Source: Treponema sp.
GTDB taxonomy: Bacteria; Spirochaetota; Spirochaetia; Treponematales; Treponemataceae
NCBI GenBank assembly: GCA_016296205.1
Contig: JAEDJS010000027.1
Location: forward strand, 1-26,781
Length of the DNA stretch: 26,781 nucleotides
Direction of reading: 5' to 3'
Below the pieces are notes generated by a model that was not told the origin of the DNA, did not search any database, and saw only the letters and a program-made list of their open reading frames with translations. Made by a program: the position numbers and the translations under genes. Shown here piece after piece: positions 1 through 7,545 of this stretch; the first letter of the stretch is position 1; every line of letters begins with the position of its first letter.

Positions 1-14
1 AGAGACAGGGTTGA
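1..14 (+). CDS. rpmJ: Ribosomal protein L36 (3' end only)
   Basis: Only the last bases are inside the window. They read (..AG) AGA CAG GGT TGA, which gives ..Q-R-Q-G-stop. This matches the usual KQRQG ending of bacterial L36, and L36 normally sits directly before S13 in the alpha operon. The stop lies 11 bases before the rpsM start. The call rests on three full codons plus position, so it is likely but not proven. Confidence 0.6.
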
Positions 15-25
15 GGAGTTAACTG

Positions 26-391
26 ATGGCACGAATTGCGGGAGTTGACCTCCCTAACAAACATGTCAATATAGCATTAACCTATATTTACGGTATTGGC
101 CGTCCATCTGCACAGAAGATCTGTGAAGAAGCTGGAATTAATCCAGATGCAAAGATGAACGATCTTTCACAGGATGATTTGACAAAACTCCGTGAAATCA
201 TTGATGCTAATTACAAAGTTGAAGGACGTCTTCGCAGTGAGATTGGTCTTAACATTAAGCGTCTTCAGGATATCGGGTGCTATAGAGGCATTCGTCATCG
301 CCGTGGTTTGCCAGTTCGCGGTCAGCGCACTCGCACTAATTCTCGCACACGCAAAGGTAAGAAAAAGACCGTTGCTAACAAGAAGAAGTAG
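26..391 (+). CDS. rpsM: 30S ribosomal protein S13
   Basis: S13 is a protein of the 30S head that contacts the P-site tRNA and the inter-subunit bridges. The 121-residue product starts MARIAGVDLPNKHV and has the family's H2TH-type middle. The conserved C-terminal stretch RGIRHRRGLPVRGQRT is followed by a basic tail ending in KKK. The length is normal for the family. The ATG is preceded by GAGGAG at a good distance. It is followed 13 bases later by rpsK, in the standard order rpmJ-rpsM-rpsK-rpsD-rpoA-rplQ. Confidence 0.98.
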   Translation: MARIAGVDLPNKHVNIALTYIYGIGRPSAQKICEEAGINPDAKMNDLSQDDLTKLREIIDANYKVEGRLRSEIGLNIKRLQDIGCYRGIRHRRGLPVRGQRTRTNSRTRKGKKKTVANKKK

Positions 392-404
392 TCGGAGGTA
401 ATTA

Positions 405-785
405 ATGGCAACCGTTAAAAAGCGAAAAGAAAAGAAGAGTGTTTATGAAGGAAATGTCTATATTCAGGCTACTTTCAATAACACAATTATTACAATCACA
501 GATATGAAGGGCAACGCAATTAGCTGGGCTTCTTCTGGTGGATTAGGATTCCGCGGAGCAAAGAAATCTACTCCGTTTGCAGCACAGACTGTTGCTGAAA
601 CAGCAGTTCAGCGCGCAGCAAGTTATGGCTTGCGTGAAGTTCATGTATTTGTAAAGGGACCAGGAATCGGCCGTGAAAACGCTGTTCGTGCTCTTGGTGC
701 TCTTGGGCTTAAAGTAAAATCAATTTCTGATGTTACTCCAATTCCACACAATGGATGCCGCCCACGCAAAACACGTCGCATGTAA
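405..785 (+). CDS. rpsK: 30S ribosomal protein S11
   Basis: S11 is a platform protein of the small subunit, close to the decoding site and the Shine-Dalgarno helix. The 126-residue product has the diagnostic segments NVYIQATFNNTIITITD, GFRGAKKSTPFAAQ and VKGPGIGRENAVRAL, and ends with DVTPIPHNGCRPRKTRRM. The start follows GGAGG. The gene lies between rpsM and rpsD with 13-base gaps, as expected for one transcription unit. Nothing unusual was seen. Confidence 0.98.
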   Translation: MATVKKRKEKKSVYEGNVYIQATFNNTIITITDMKGNAISWASSGGLGFRGAKKSTPFAAQTVAETAVQRAASYGLREVHVFVKGPGIGRENAVRALGALGLKVKSISDVTPIPHNGCRPRKTRRM

Positions 786-798
786 GGAGAATCCGTAG

Positions 799-1434
799 AT
801 GGCTAGATATACAGGTCCAGTATGCAGACTTTGCAGAACTGAACAGAAAAAATTGTTCTTAAAGGGTGAACGCTGTAACAGTGATAAATGCCCAATTAAC
901 AAAAAACGCGCAGCTCCTGGAAAGGATCCAAAAGCACGTGCAGGAAAACGCAGTGAATATGGTACACAGCTCCGTGAAAAACAGAAGATCAAGAGAATGT
1001 ATGGTGTACAGGAAAAACAGTTCCACCTTACATTTGAAAAAGCTCAGCGCATGGGTGGTGTTACAGGTACAAACCTTTTGGTATTGCTTGAAACACGTCT
1101 TGATAATGTTGTTTACAGAATGTGTTTTGCATCAAGCCGCGCACAGGCTCGTCAGGTAGTTCTTCATAGACACGTTATGGTTAATGGCCGTATCGTAAAC
1201 ATTCCTAGTTACGTTGTAAAACCAGGTGATGTTATTGAAGTAAAAGAAAGAAGCAAGAAACTTGCTATCATTCAGGACGGACTTAAAGAAATTTCAAAAT
1301 CTGGTAATTCTCCATGGGTTACTGTTGACGTAGACGCTGTAAAAGGCACATTCGTTCAGTATCCACGCCGTGAAGAAATGACAGATCTCGCTGATGTAAA
1401 AGAACAGCTCGTAGTTGAGCTTTATTCTAAATAA
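799..1434 (+). CDS. rpsD: 30S ribosomal protein S4
   Basis: S4 is a primary 16S rRNA-binding protein that nucleates 30S assembly; in enterobacteria it also represses its own operon. The 211-residue product begins MARYTGPVCRLCRTEQKKLF. It has a candidate N-terminal zinc-binding region with cysteines at C9, C12, C26 and C31, the four-cysteine (C+) form of S4. The C-terminal half carries the S4 RNA-binding domain (residues about 96-160, LDNVVYRMCFASSRAQARQ and VNGRIVNIPSYVVKPGD). The start follows AAGGAG. rpoA follows after 12 bases. Whether S4 autoregulates here cannot be told, because the operon leader is outside the window. Confidence 0.97.
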   Translation: MARYTGPVCRLCRTEQKKLFLKGERCNSDKCPINKKRAAPGKDPKARAGKRSEYGTQLREKQKIKRMYGVQEKQFHLTFEKAQRMGGVTGTNLLVLLETRLDNVVYRMCFASSRAQARQVVLHRHVMVNGRIVNIPSYVVKPGDVIEVKERSKKLAIIQDGLKEISKSGNSPWVTVDVDAVKGTFVQYPRREEMTDLADVKEQLVVELYSK

Positions 1435-1446
1435 TAAGGAGTTCAG

Positions 1447-2496
1447 ATGGCTCGCAAAAATCTGCTTAAAGGTTTTAAAAAACCAAAGACTATCGCATTT
1501 GAGCATCTCGAAACTAATCCTAACTATGGTAAGTTTACTGCTTATCCATTTGAAACAGGTTTTGGTACAACTGTAGGAAATACTCTCCGCCGTGTACTCT
1601 TGTCTTCAATCCAGGGATATGCAATTTCTTCAGTTAAGATTACTTCGTATGACAATAATGATGTACCTCATGTTATTTCGAGTGAATTTGAAGCTATTCC
1701 AAATGTAAGTGAAGATACACTTGAAATAATCAATAGCTTAAAACAGATTCGTTTGCGCCTGCCGGAAGACGTTGAACAGGATACAATCCTTTTCGAATTT
1801 AAAGGCCCTGGAACAATTACAAGTGACGACTTTAACAAAGCCGGACAGCTTGAAGTTTTAAGTAAAGGTGTTGAAATCTTTACAATGATGGAAGGCTGTA
1901 AACTTGAAATGGAAATTCAGGTAGACTTGGGAAGAGGTTATGTTCCTGCAGAAGCAAATGAACATTACATTGAAGTTGTAGGTACAATTGCAATGGACTG
2001 TATATTTACTCCTGTACCAAAGGTTAAATATTCTATTGAACCTTGCCGAGTAGGTCAACGCAACGACTACGACAAACTTATTCTTGAAGTATGGACTGAC
2101 GGCACTATCAATCCAGAGGATGCATTGGCAGAAGCAGCAAAAATTGCTAAAGATCACTTTGCAATCTTTGTAAACTTTAATGATGCAGATGTTGCTTCCA
2201 GCGACGAAATGGAAGAAGGTGACGAAATCGTAAAACAGACACTTAATGCTAGCGTAGAAGAGCTTGAGCTTTCTGTTCGCAGTTCAAACTGCCTTAAAAA
2301 TGCAAATATTCGCACAATTGGCGAATTAATTAAAAAGACGGAAGAAGATATTGCCAAAACACGTAATTTCGGAAAGAAGAGTCTTGAGGAAATTAAGACC
2401 AAGCTTGAAGAGCGTGGATTGAGTTTGGGTATGACTGATGTCAGTGGCCTGAAGGGTATCAACTTACGTAAAAAGGAAGAACCAAATGAATCATAA
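1447..2496 (+). CDS. rpoA: RNA polymerase alpha subunit
   Basis: Alpha is the dimeric assembly platform of RNA polymerase. The 349-residue protein has the N-terminal dimerisation domain, with FGTTVGNTLRRVLLSSIQG at about 39-57 and the second NTD block LGRGYVPAEAN near 160. A linker then leads to a C-terminal domain with the helix-hairpin-helix segment RNFGKKSLEEIKTKL (about 306-320), which contacts UP elements and activators. The length is close to the family norm of about 330-350. The start follows AAGGAG. The stop overlaps the rplQ start by 11 bases, which suggests translational coupling. Confidence 0.98.
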   Translation: MARKNLLKGFKKPKTIAFEHLETNPNYGKFTAYPFETGFGTTVGNTLRRVLLSSIQGYAISSVKITSYDNNDVPHVISSEFEAIPNVSEDTLEIINSLKQIRLRLPEDVEQDTILFEFKGPGTITSDDFNKAGQLEVLSKGVEIFTMMEGCKLEMEIQVDLGRGYVPAEANEHYIEVVGTIAMDCIFTPVPKVKYSIEPCRVGQRNDYDKLILEVWTDGTINPEDALAEAAKIAKDHFAIFVNFNDADVASSDEMEEGDEIVKQTLNASVEELELSVRSSNCLKNANIRTIGELIKKTEEDIAKTRNFGKKSLEEIKTKLEERGLSLGMTDVSGLKGINLRKKEEPNES

Positions 2497-2965
2497 AAAT
2501 GGTTTTAATCCGCTTTCACGAACAACTGCACATCGCCGTGCTATGACAAGAAACATGGTTACATCTCTTTACAGATATGAACGTGTTACAACAACAAAGT
2601 CAAAGGCATTGGAAGTTCGTAAAGCTGCTGAAAAGCTTATTACACGTGCAAAGGTAGACACTGTTCACAACAGAAGAATTGCAGCAAAATTCATTGCTGA
2701 CGAAAAGATTCTCAACAAGTTGTTTACAGAAATCGGACCTCGCATGAAGGATCGCAAGGGTGGTTATACACGCATCCTTAAGATGGGTTACCGCCAGGGT
2801 GATGCTGCTGATGTAGTTATCCTTGAATTGGTAGACTACAAACTCCCAGATCCAGATGCTAAAGAAGACAAACCAGCTAAAGCTGCTGAAAAAAAGGCTC
2901 CTGCTAAAAAGGCACCTGCAAAAAAAGCAAAGGCTGCTGAAAAAGCTGAAGCACCTAAGGAGTAA
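2486..2965 (+). CDS. rplQ: 50S ribosomal protein L17 with basic Ala/Lys/Pro tail
   Basis: L17 lies near the peptide exit tunnel. The first 115 residues or so are a normal L17 core: FNPLSRTTAHRRAMTRNMVT, then TKSKALEVRKAAEKLI, and GGYTRILKMGYRQGDAADVV. Beyond that is a tail of about 40 residues made mostly of Ala, Lys, Pro and Glu (repeated PAKKA), absent from the shortest L17 proteins. Such tails vary between lineages and probably add charge for rRNA contact. The start codon lies inside the end of rpoA, with GGAAG upstream, so translation is probably coupled. The next small gene starts 3 bases after the stop. Confidence 0.97.
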   Translation: MNHKNGFNPLSRTTAHRRAMTRNMVTSLYRYERVTTTKSKALEVRKAAEKLITRAKVDTVHNRRIAAKFIADEKILNKLFTEIGPRMKDRKGGYTRILKMGYRQGDAADVVILELVDYKLPDPDAKEDKPAKAAEKKAPAKKAPAKKAKAAEKAEAPKE

Positions 2966-2968
2966 ATC

Positions 2969-3199
2969 ATGTCTAAGGCACATCGCGGATCAGGTATCCG
3001 TAGCGAAGCTAACCACGGTCGCGGAAAATGCGGTCGCTGTGGTAAAGACCAGATTAAATGTTTGTATGAACAGGAAATCGATGGTCAGAAAGTAAAGATT
3101 TGTAAAATCTGTAAGGCTGCTTTGAAAAACCAGGCACAGAAAGCTGCAAAAGAAGCTAAGAAAAATGCACCTGTAGAAGCACCTGCAACAGAAGCTTAA
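2969..3199 (+). CDS. Small five-cysteine zinc-ribbon-like protein at the end of the alpha operon
   Basis: Not recognised as a named family. The product is 76 residues. It has a basic N-terminus (about 1-20), then CGRC at 21-24, a single Cys at 31 and CKIC at 45-48. This is two CxxC knuckles about 20 residues apart, the spacing of a zinc ribbon. The last third is Ala/Lys/Glu-rich and probably disordered, like the L17 tail just upstream. AGGAG overlaps the rplQ stop region and precedes the ATG well. It is co-transcribed with the ribosomal genes, since the terminator follows immediately. Basic charge, size, zinc knuckles and position all suggest a ribosome- or RNA polymerase-associated protein; this is inference. 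Confidence 0.85.
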   Translation: MSKAHRGSGIRSEANHGRGKCGRCGKDQIKCLYEQEIDGQKVKICKICKAALKNQAQKAAKEAKKNAPVEAPATEA

Positions 3200-3210
3200 G
3201 TAAAACACTT

Positions 3211-3254
3211 GGCTTCGTAAGCCACTCTATTTCAGGGTGGCTTTTTATTTTAAT
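3211..3254 (+). terminator. Intrinsic terminator of the ribosomal operon
   Basis: The stem AGCCACTC (3220-3227) pairs with GGGTGGCT (3235-3242) around a 7-base loop, and T-rich sequence follows (3242-3250). Just upstream, GGCTT-CGT-AAGCC (3211-3223) forms a small hairpin that shares the bases AGCC with the terminator's 5' arm. The two structures exclude each other. The small hairpin may be chance. Confidence 0.85.
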
Positions 3255-3263
3255 AAAATTTTT

Positions 3264-3269
3264 TATAAT
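3264..3269 (+). promoter_or_regulatory. Candidate -10 box of the livJ promoter
   Basis: TATAAT lies 23 bases before the livJ ATG, just after the ribosomal operon terminator. No good -35 is visible at 17 bases; that position holds the T-tract of the terminator. The box is supported by its consensus match and by the need to restart transcription after the terminator. Confidence 0.5.
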
Positions 3270-3292
3270 ATAAATCAAAATGGAGGATTTTT

Positions 3293-4444
3293 ATGAAAAA
3301 TTTAGTAAAAGCTTTAATGGCTGTAGCTGCTGCTGCACTTTTGGCAACTGGTTGTGCAAAAAGCAATAATGGTGCAGAAATTAAAATTGGTGGTATTTTC
3401 CCATTGAGCGGACCAGTAAGTGTTTACGGTTTGGAATGCCGTCGTGGTATTGAACTTGCTATTAGTGAAATTAACTCAAACGGTGGAGTTAATGGAAAGC
3501 AGTTCAAGTTGCTTAGTGAAGATGATGAAGGTAATGAATCAAAAAGTGTAAGTGCATACAAAAAACTTACTGTTCAGGACAATGTTGATTACATTATTGG
3601 TTCACTTACATCTGGATGTACAAAAGCAGTAACAGATTTGGCTCAGGCTGATGGAATTATTCAGTTTGCTCCTGCTGCAACTCGTACAGATATTACAGAT
3701 GCTGGTAATAACATTTTCCGTGCATGTTACACAGACCCATTCCAGGGACAGGTTGGTGGAAAATTTGCTGTAGAAAATCTTGGTGCAAAGAATGCTGCAA
3801 TTTTGTTTGATGCTGGTAACGATTATTCAGTTGGTCTTACAGAAAACTTTATTAAAGCTTTCACAGCTGGTAATGGTACAATCATTGCAAAAGAAAGCTA
3901 TATGACAAAAGATATTGATTTTAACAGCCAGATTACAAAAATCAAATCTGCTAATCCAGATGTAATTTACCTGCCAGACTATTATGGAACTGTTGCTTTG
4001 ATTGCAAAACAGCTTCGTGCTCAGGGAGTTAACACTCCAATCGTTGGTGCAGACGGATGGGATGGTCTTTGTGCAGATGCAGGTGATGAAGTTATTGGTG
4101 GTTTCTATTCAAATCACTATGCTGCAGACAGCGATAAAGAAATCGTAAAGAACTTTGTTGCAAACTTCACAAAAATGTATAAATCAACACCAAACAGCTT
4201 TGCAGCACTTGGTTATGACTGTGTATACCTTCTTAAAGATGCAATTATTGCAGCAGAAGAAAATGGTGAAAAGGCTACAACTGATACAGTAAGAGCAGCT
4301 CTTGAATCAATTTCTGGAAGCTATGTTACAGGTGAACTTTCTTTTGACGAACACCACAACCCTGTTAAATCAGCAGTTATGGTAGAAATTGTTAAGAAAG
4401 ACAATGCTTTAACAACTGTATATAAAACAACTGTTAATCCATAA
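3293..4444 (+). CDS. livJ: Branched-chain amino-acid ABC transporter substrate-binding lipoprotein
   Basis: This is the periplasmic binding component that captures a branched-chain or related amino acid and delivers it to LivHMGF. The 383-residue product has a lipoprotein signal peptide: Lys residues near the start, an Ala/Leu core and a lipobox-like ATGC with Cys21 as the lipid-carrying residue. The mature part matches the type-1 periplasmic-binding fold (Peripla_BP_6), with IKIGGIFPLSGPVSVYG opening lobe 1 and ANPDVIYLPDYYG in the second half. TGGAGG sits before the ATG. It is separated from livH by a terminator and a fresh promoter, so it can be expressed at a different level from the permease. 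Substrate specificity cannot be read from the sequence. Confidence 0.93.
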   Translation: MKNLVKALMAVAAAALLATGCAKSNNGAEIKIGGIFPLSGPVSVYGLECRRGIELAISEINSNGGVNGKQFKLLSEDDEGNESKSVSAYKKLTVQDNVDYIIGSLTSGCTKAVTDLAQADGIIQFAPAATRTDITDAGNNIFRACYTDPFQGQVGGKFAVENLGAKNAAILFDAGNDYSVGLTENFIKAFTAGNGTIIAKESYMTKDIDFNSQITKIKSANPDVIYLPDYYGTVALIAKQLRAQGVNTPIVGADGWDGLCADAGDEVIGGFYSNHYAADSDKEIVKNFVANFTKMYKSTPNSFAALGYDCVYLLKDAIIAAEENGEKATTDTVRAALESISGSYVTGELSFDEHHNPVKSAVMVEIVKKDNALTTVYKTTVNP

Positions 4445-4477
4445 TCAACTTAAATAATAAACTTTATTTTGGTTATT

Positions 4478-4512
4478 AAGCATCTGTTTGTTTTAAGCAG
4501 ATGCTTTTTTTT
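4478..4512 (+). terminator. Intrinsic terminator after livJ
   Basis: AAGCATCTG (4478-4486) pairs perfectly with CAGATGCTT (4498-4506) around an 11-base loop, and eight T follow (4505-4512). It would stop livJ transcription before the permease genes. Confidence 0.92.
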
Positions 4513-4528
4513 GTTTTGATTTCAAATT

Positions 4529-4555
4529 GAGATGCTGAATCAGGTTCAGCATGAC
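4529..4555 (+). repeat. 27-bp hairpin repeat, copy A
   Basis: The unit is GAG, then arm ATGCTGAA (4532-4539), loop TCAGG, arm TTCAGCAT (4545-4552), then GAC. The stem is a perfect 8 bp. The trailing CGGAACTTTGGGGA and T-run recur after copy D. Confidence 0.9.
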
Positions 4556-4590
4556 GGAACTTTGGGGATTTTTTTTGTTGATTTCAAATT

Positions 4591-4617
4591 GAGATGCTGA
4601 AACAGGTTCAGCATGAC
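4591..4617 (+). repeat. 27-bp hairpin repeat, copy B
   Basis: Same unit as copy A, with loop ACAGG in place of TCAGG and the same perfect 8-bp stem (4594-4601 with 4607-4614). The preceding TGATTTCAAATT also occurs before copy A, so the repeated block is longer than the hairpin. Confidence 0.9.
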
Positions 4618-4618
4618 A

Positions 4619-4641
4619 GAGCTGAAACAGTTCAGGATGAC
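4619..4641 (+). repeat. Decayed hairpin repeat, copy B2
   Basis: A shortened, mismatched relative lies directly after copy B. CTGAA and TTCAG still pair around ACAG, and GGATGAC keeps the right end. It looks like a degraded tandem copy. Confidence 0.6.
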
Positions 4642-4652
4642 ACAACGCACAC

Positions 4653-4679
4653 GTCATTCCGGACTTGATCCGGAATCTC
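4653..4679 (-). repeat. 27-bp hairpin repeat, copy C (inverted, GC-rich stem)
   Basis: On the minus strand it reads GAG, ATTCCGGA, loop TCAAG, TCCGGAAT, GAC. The frame and loop match copies A and D, but both stem arms have changed together (CCGG in place of GCTG/CAGC). The 8-bp stem is perfect. Confidence 0.9.
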
Positions 4680-4697
4680 TTTTTTGAAATGACGGGA

Positions 4698-4724
4698 GAG
4701 ATGCTGATTCAGGTTCAGCATGAC
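4698..4724 (+). repeat. 27-bp hairpin repeat, copy D
   Basis: GAG, ATGCTGAT, loop TCAGG, TTCAGCAT, GAC: 7 paired bases with one T-T mismatch beside the loop. It is followed by the same CGGAACTTTGGGGA plus T-run as copy A (to about 4745), so A and D are duplicates of a block of about 47 bp. Confidence 0.88.
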
Positions 4725-4767
4725 GGAACTTTGGGGATTTTTTTTCCATTTCAAATGTAATAAGTTG

Positions 4768-4796
4768 TTGAAAAAATAAGTGTTTTAAGGTATAAT
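4768..4796 (+). promoter_or_regulatory. Promoter of livHMGF-CBS
   Basis: TTGAAA (4768-4773), a 17-base spacer and TATAAT (4791-4796) form a near-consensus housekeeping promoter. The predicted transcription start is near 4803, giving a leader of about 24 bases with GGAGG at 4817-4821 ahead of the GTG start of livH. Confidence 0.88.
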
Positions 4797-4826
4797 TTTT
4801 TGATTAAAATGTTTTTGGAGGAAGTT

Positions 4827-5726
4827 GTGGCTACTTTTTTACAGCAACTTGTAAACGGGTTATCCCTTGGCAGTATTTATGCTTTGATTGCTCTTGGTTA
4901 CACAATGGTTTATGGTATCGTTAAACTCATCAACTTTGCTCATGGCGACGTTATGATGATTGGTGCATATACAGGTTATTTTATTCTTTGTTCTTTTGGA
5001 AAAAGCAATGTAAGCTGGTTTGGGCTTTCTGTTGCAATTCTTGGGGCAATGATTGTTTGTTCTTTGTTAAGCCTGTTGATTGAACGCTGTGCTTACAGAC
5101 CATTAAGAAATGCTCCACGTTTAAATTCACTTATTACTGCAATTGCTGTTGAGTTGATTCTTCAGAATGTTATGCGTGTTCTTCCATTTGTTGGTCCTGA
5201 TCCTAAAGCTTTTCCAACTATGGAAACAAAAATGTTTAACATGGGGCTTCTTTCTATTTCCAACATTCAGATAGTAGTTATTCTTCTTAGCGTTATTCTT
5301 ATGCTTTTGCTTACACTTCTCATTAATTATACAAAAACTGGTAAAGCTATGCGTGCAGTTAGTTTTGATATGGGTGCTGCCAGCTTAATGGGAATTAACG
5401 TTAACAGAACTATTGCAATTACGTTTGTTATTGGTTCTGTGCTTGCCGGTGCTGGTGGTGTTCTTTATGCATCAGCTTATCCTCAGGTTTCGCCGGTTAT
5501 GGGATATATTCCAGGTCTTAAAGCATTTGTTGCGGCTGTTCTTGGTGGAATTGGAAGTGTTCCTGGTGCAATGCTTGGTGGTGTAGTTCTTGGAATTGCA
5601 GAAACAATGACTAAGGCTTATATAAGTTCTATGTATGCAGATGCTATTTCATATTCAATTTTGATTGTAATTCTTCTTGTAAAGCCTACTGGTTTGCTTG
5701 GCAAGAATACTCGTGTTAAGGTTTAA
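4827..5726 (+). CDS. livH: Branched-chain amino-acid ABC transporter permease LivH
   Basis: This is one of the two membrane subunits of the transporter. The 299-residue protein has about eight hydrophobic segments. It carries the family signature LVNGLSLGSIYALIALGYTMVYG near the start and LGGIGSVPGAMLGGVVLG near the C-terminus. I chose the GTG at 4827 because GGAGG lies 5 bases upstream and the protein then begins ATFLQQLVNGLSLGS like other LivH proteins. TTG 4800 and ATG 4809 in the same frame have no ribosome site and lie at or just after the predicted transcription start. livM follows 11 bases after the stop. Confidence 0.93.
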   Translation: MATFLQQLVNGLSLGSIYALIALGYTMVYGIVKLINFAHGDVMMIGAYTGYFILCSFGKSNVSWFGLSVAILGAMIVCSLLSLLIERCAYRPLRNAPRLNSLITAIAVELILQNVMRVLPFVGPDPKAFPTMETKMFNMGLLSISNIQIVVILLSVILMLLLTLLINYTKTGKAMRAVSFDMGAASLMGINVNRTIAITFVIGSVLAGAGGVLYASAYPQVSPVMGYIPGLKAFVAAVLGGIGSVPGAMLGGVVLGIAETMTKAYISSMYADAISYSILIVILLVKPTGLLGKNTRVKV

Positions 5727-5737
5727 GGAGTGTGGAA

Positions 5738-6754
5738 ATGAAAAATAAATTTTATAGAAATACCATAATCCTTACAGTTGTTGCTTTAATGGCCATTGTT
5801 ATTCCTTCAATTTTGATTTCGGCAGGTGTAATCAACAAATATCTTTCTTACAATATTACTCTTGCTGGAATCAATGCTCTCCTTGCTATTAGTGTTAATA
5901 TGATTTGCGGAATTACAGGTCAGCTTAGTCTGGGGCAGGCTGGGTTCCAGGCATTGGGTGCTTACGGCGTTGTTATTCTTACTGCAAAATGTGGAATTCC
6001 TTTGCCCTTGAGTATTTTATTGGGTGGCTGTTTTTCTGCTTTTGCTGGATTTTTAATTGGTTTTCCTACTCTTAAACTTGAAGGTGATTATCTTGCGATT
6101 GTAACTCTTGCTTTTGGTGAAATTATCCGTATTCTCCTTGTTAACTTAAAAGATGTTACTGGTGGTCCTAACGGAATGAGTTTTAAAACTATTTTATCTT
6201 CAAAACACCATGGGGCATTAGTAAGTTATCTGGTTGTAATTGGAATCCTTGTGCTGGTGATTGTTCTTTTGCAGAATTTTATCCGTTCAACTTATGGCCG
6301 TGCTATTCTTGCTGTTCGGGAAGATGAAATTGCGGCTAATTCAAGTGGAATCAACATTTTTAAATATAAGATGACTGGTTTTGTAATTGCAAGTTTTATT
6401 GCTGGTATAAGCGGTGCTTTATATGCTGCACTTGTTGGTTATATTAAACCGGAGCTTGCTGGATTTGACAATTCGATTAATGGATTAATTTATGTTGTTC
6501 TTGGCGGTATGGGTAGTGTTACAGGAAGTGTTGTTGCAGCATTTGTTCTTACACTGCTCCAGGAATTCCTTAGATTCCTTGCTGATTTTAGACTTTTGAT
6601 TTATCCGGTAATTCTTATTATCGTTATGCTTTTTAGACCTCAGGGAATTTTTGGTAAGAAAGAAATTAGTTTTGTTAAAGCCTATGAATGGGTTGTTTCT
6701 AAATTTCAGTCTAAAAAAACAAAGGCCTGTAAAAATAATGGAGGAGAAGAATGA
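5738..6754 (+). CDS. livM: Branched-chain amino-acid ABC transporter permease LivM
   Basis: The second membrane subunit, 338 residues and very hydrophobic. Family blocks are GQLSLGQAGFQALGAYG (residues about 64-80), FPTLKLEGDYLAIVTLAFGEIIR, GGPNGMSF and the C-terminal VVLGGMGSVTGSVVAA. ATG 5738 is preferred over the in-frame GTG 5732, because AAGGAG (5725-5730) lies 7 bases before the ATG but only 1 base before the GTG. The last bases overlap livG by 4 (ATGA), so translation is coupled. Confidence 0.92.
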   Translation: MKNKFYRNTIILTVVALMAIVIPSILISAGVINKYLSYNITLAGINALLAISVNMICGITGQLSLGQAGFQALGAYGVVILTAKCGIPLPLSILLGGCFSAFAGFLIGFPTLKLEGDYLAIVTLAFGEIIRILLVNLKDVTGGPNGMSFKTILSSKHHGALVSYLVVIGILVLVIVLLQNFIRSTYGRAILAVREDEIAANSSGINIFKYKMTGFVIASFIAGISGALYAALVGYIKPELAGFDNSINGLIYVVLGGMGSVTGSVVAAFVLTLLQEFLRFLADFRLLIYPVILIIVMLFRPQGIFGKKEISFVKAYEWVVSKFQSKKTKACKNNGGEE

Positions 6755-7545
6755 GTGACGAAAAAATTTTGCTTAGGGCAAATGATATTTCCATTGTTTT
6801 TGGCGGTTTAAGAGCTGTAAGTGGTTTTAATCTGGAACTTAAAAAAGGAGAACTTGTTGGTTTGATTGGACCAAATGGTGCTGGTAAAACAACTGTTTTT
6901 AATATGTTTAGCGGAGTATATACTCCAACAGAAGGTCAAATCACTTTTTTAGACAGAACAAATAATTTGCAGACTATTAATAAAAAAAGTCCGGCAAAAT
7001 TGAACCAGATGGGAATTGCAAGAACGTTTCAGAACATCCGGCTTTTTGGAAACCTCTCTGTTGCAGATAATGTAAAAATTGCTTTGCATCAGAACAGAAA
7101 TGTTAATCCGTTGGATGTTCTTTTGCGTACACCAAAGTTCCGTAAAGATGAACGTTTGATGCAGGAAAAAGTAGAAAATTTTCTTAAAATTTTTAATATT
7201 GAAGAAAAGAAAAATGAACTGGCAAAGAATCTTCCATACGGTGAACAGCGAAAACTGGAAATTGTACGTGCTCTTGCCAGTGGTCCAAGTCTTTTATTGC
7301 TTGATGAACCTGCTGCCGGCATGAACGGTCAGGAAACTGATGAGCTTACTAAGCTTATTGCTTTTATTCAAAAAGAATTTGATCTTACAATTCTGCTTAT
7401 TGAACATGATATGCATCTTGTTATGGGTATTTGTGAGAGACTTCTTGTTCTTGATTACGGTCGAGTAATTGCAGAAGGTACTCCGGAAGAAATTCAGAAA
7501 AATCCTGCAGTTATAAAGGCTTATCTTGGGGAGGAAGCAGTATGA
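6751..7545 (+). CDS. livG: Branched-chain amino-acid ABC transporter ATPase LivG
   Basis: First nucleotide-binding subunit, cytoplasmic, 264 residues. Walker A GPNGAGKTT (about 40-48) is followed by a Q-loop region MGIARTFQNIRLFGNLSV. The family-type signature is LPYGEQRKLEIVRAL, and Walker B is LLLLDEPAAGMN, with the switch His in LLIEHDMHLVM. YGEQR in place of the canonical SGGQ is normal for the LivG family. GGAGGAG precedes the ATG. It overlaps livM and livF by 4 bases each. Confidence 0.94.
   Translation: MSDEKILLRANDISIVFGGLRAVSGFNLELKKGELVGLIGPNGAGKTTVFNMFSGVYTPTEGQITFLDRTNNLQTINKKSPAKLNQMGIARTFQNIRLFGNLSVADNVKIALHQNRNVNPLDVLLRTPKFRKDERLMQEKVENFLKIFNIEEKKNELAKNLPYGEQRKLEIVRALASGPSLLLLDEPAAGMNGQETDELTKLIAFIQKEFDLTILLIEHDMHLVMGICERLLVLDYGRVIAEGTPEEIQKNPAVIKAYLGEEAV

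Noticed and set aside
4529..4724. CRISPR array
   Set aside because: The units occur in both orientations at irregular spacing, with no uniform unique spacers and no cas genes nearby.
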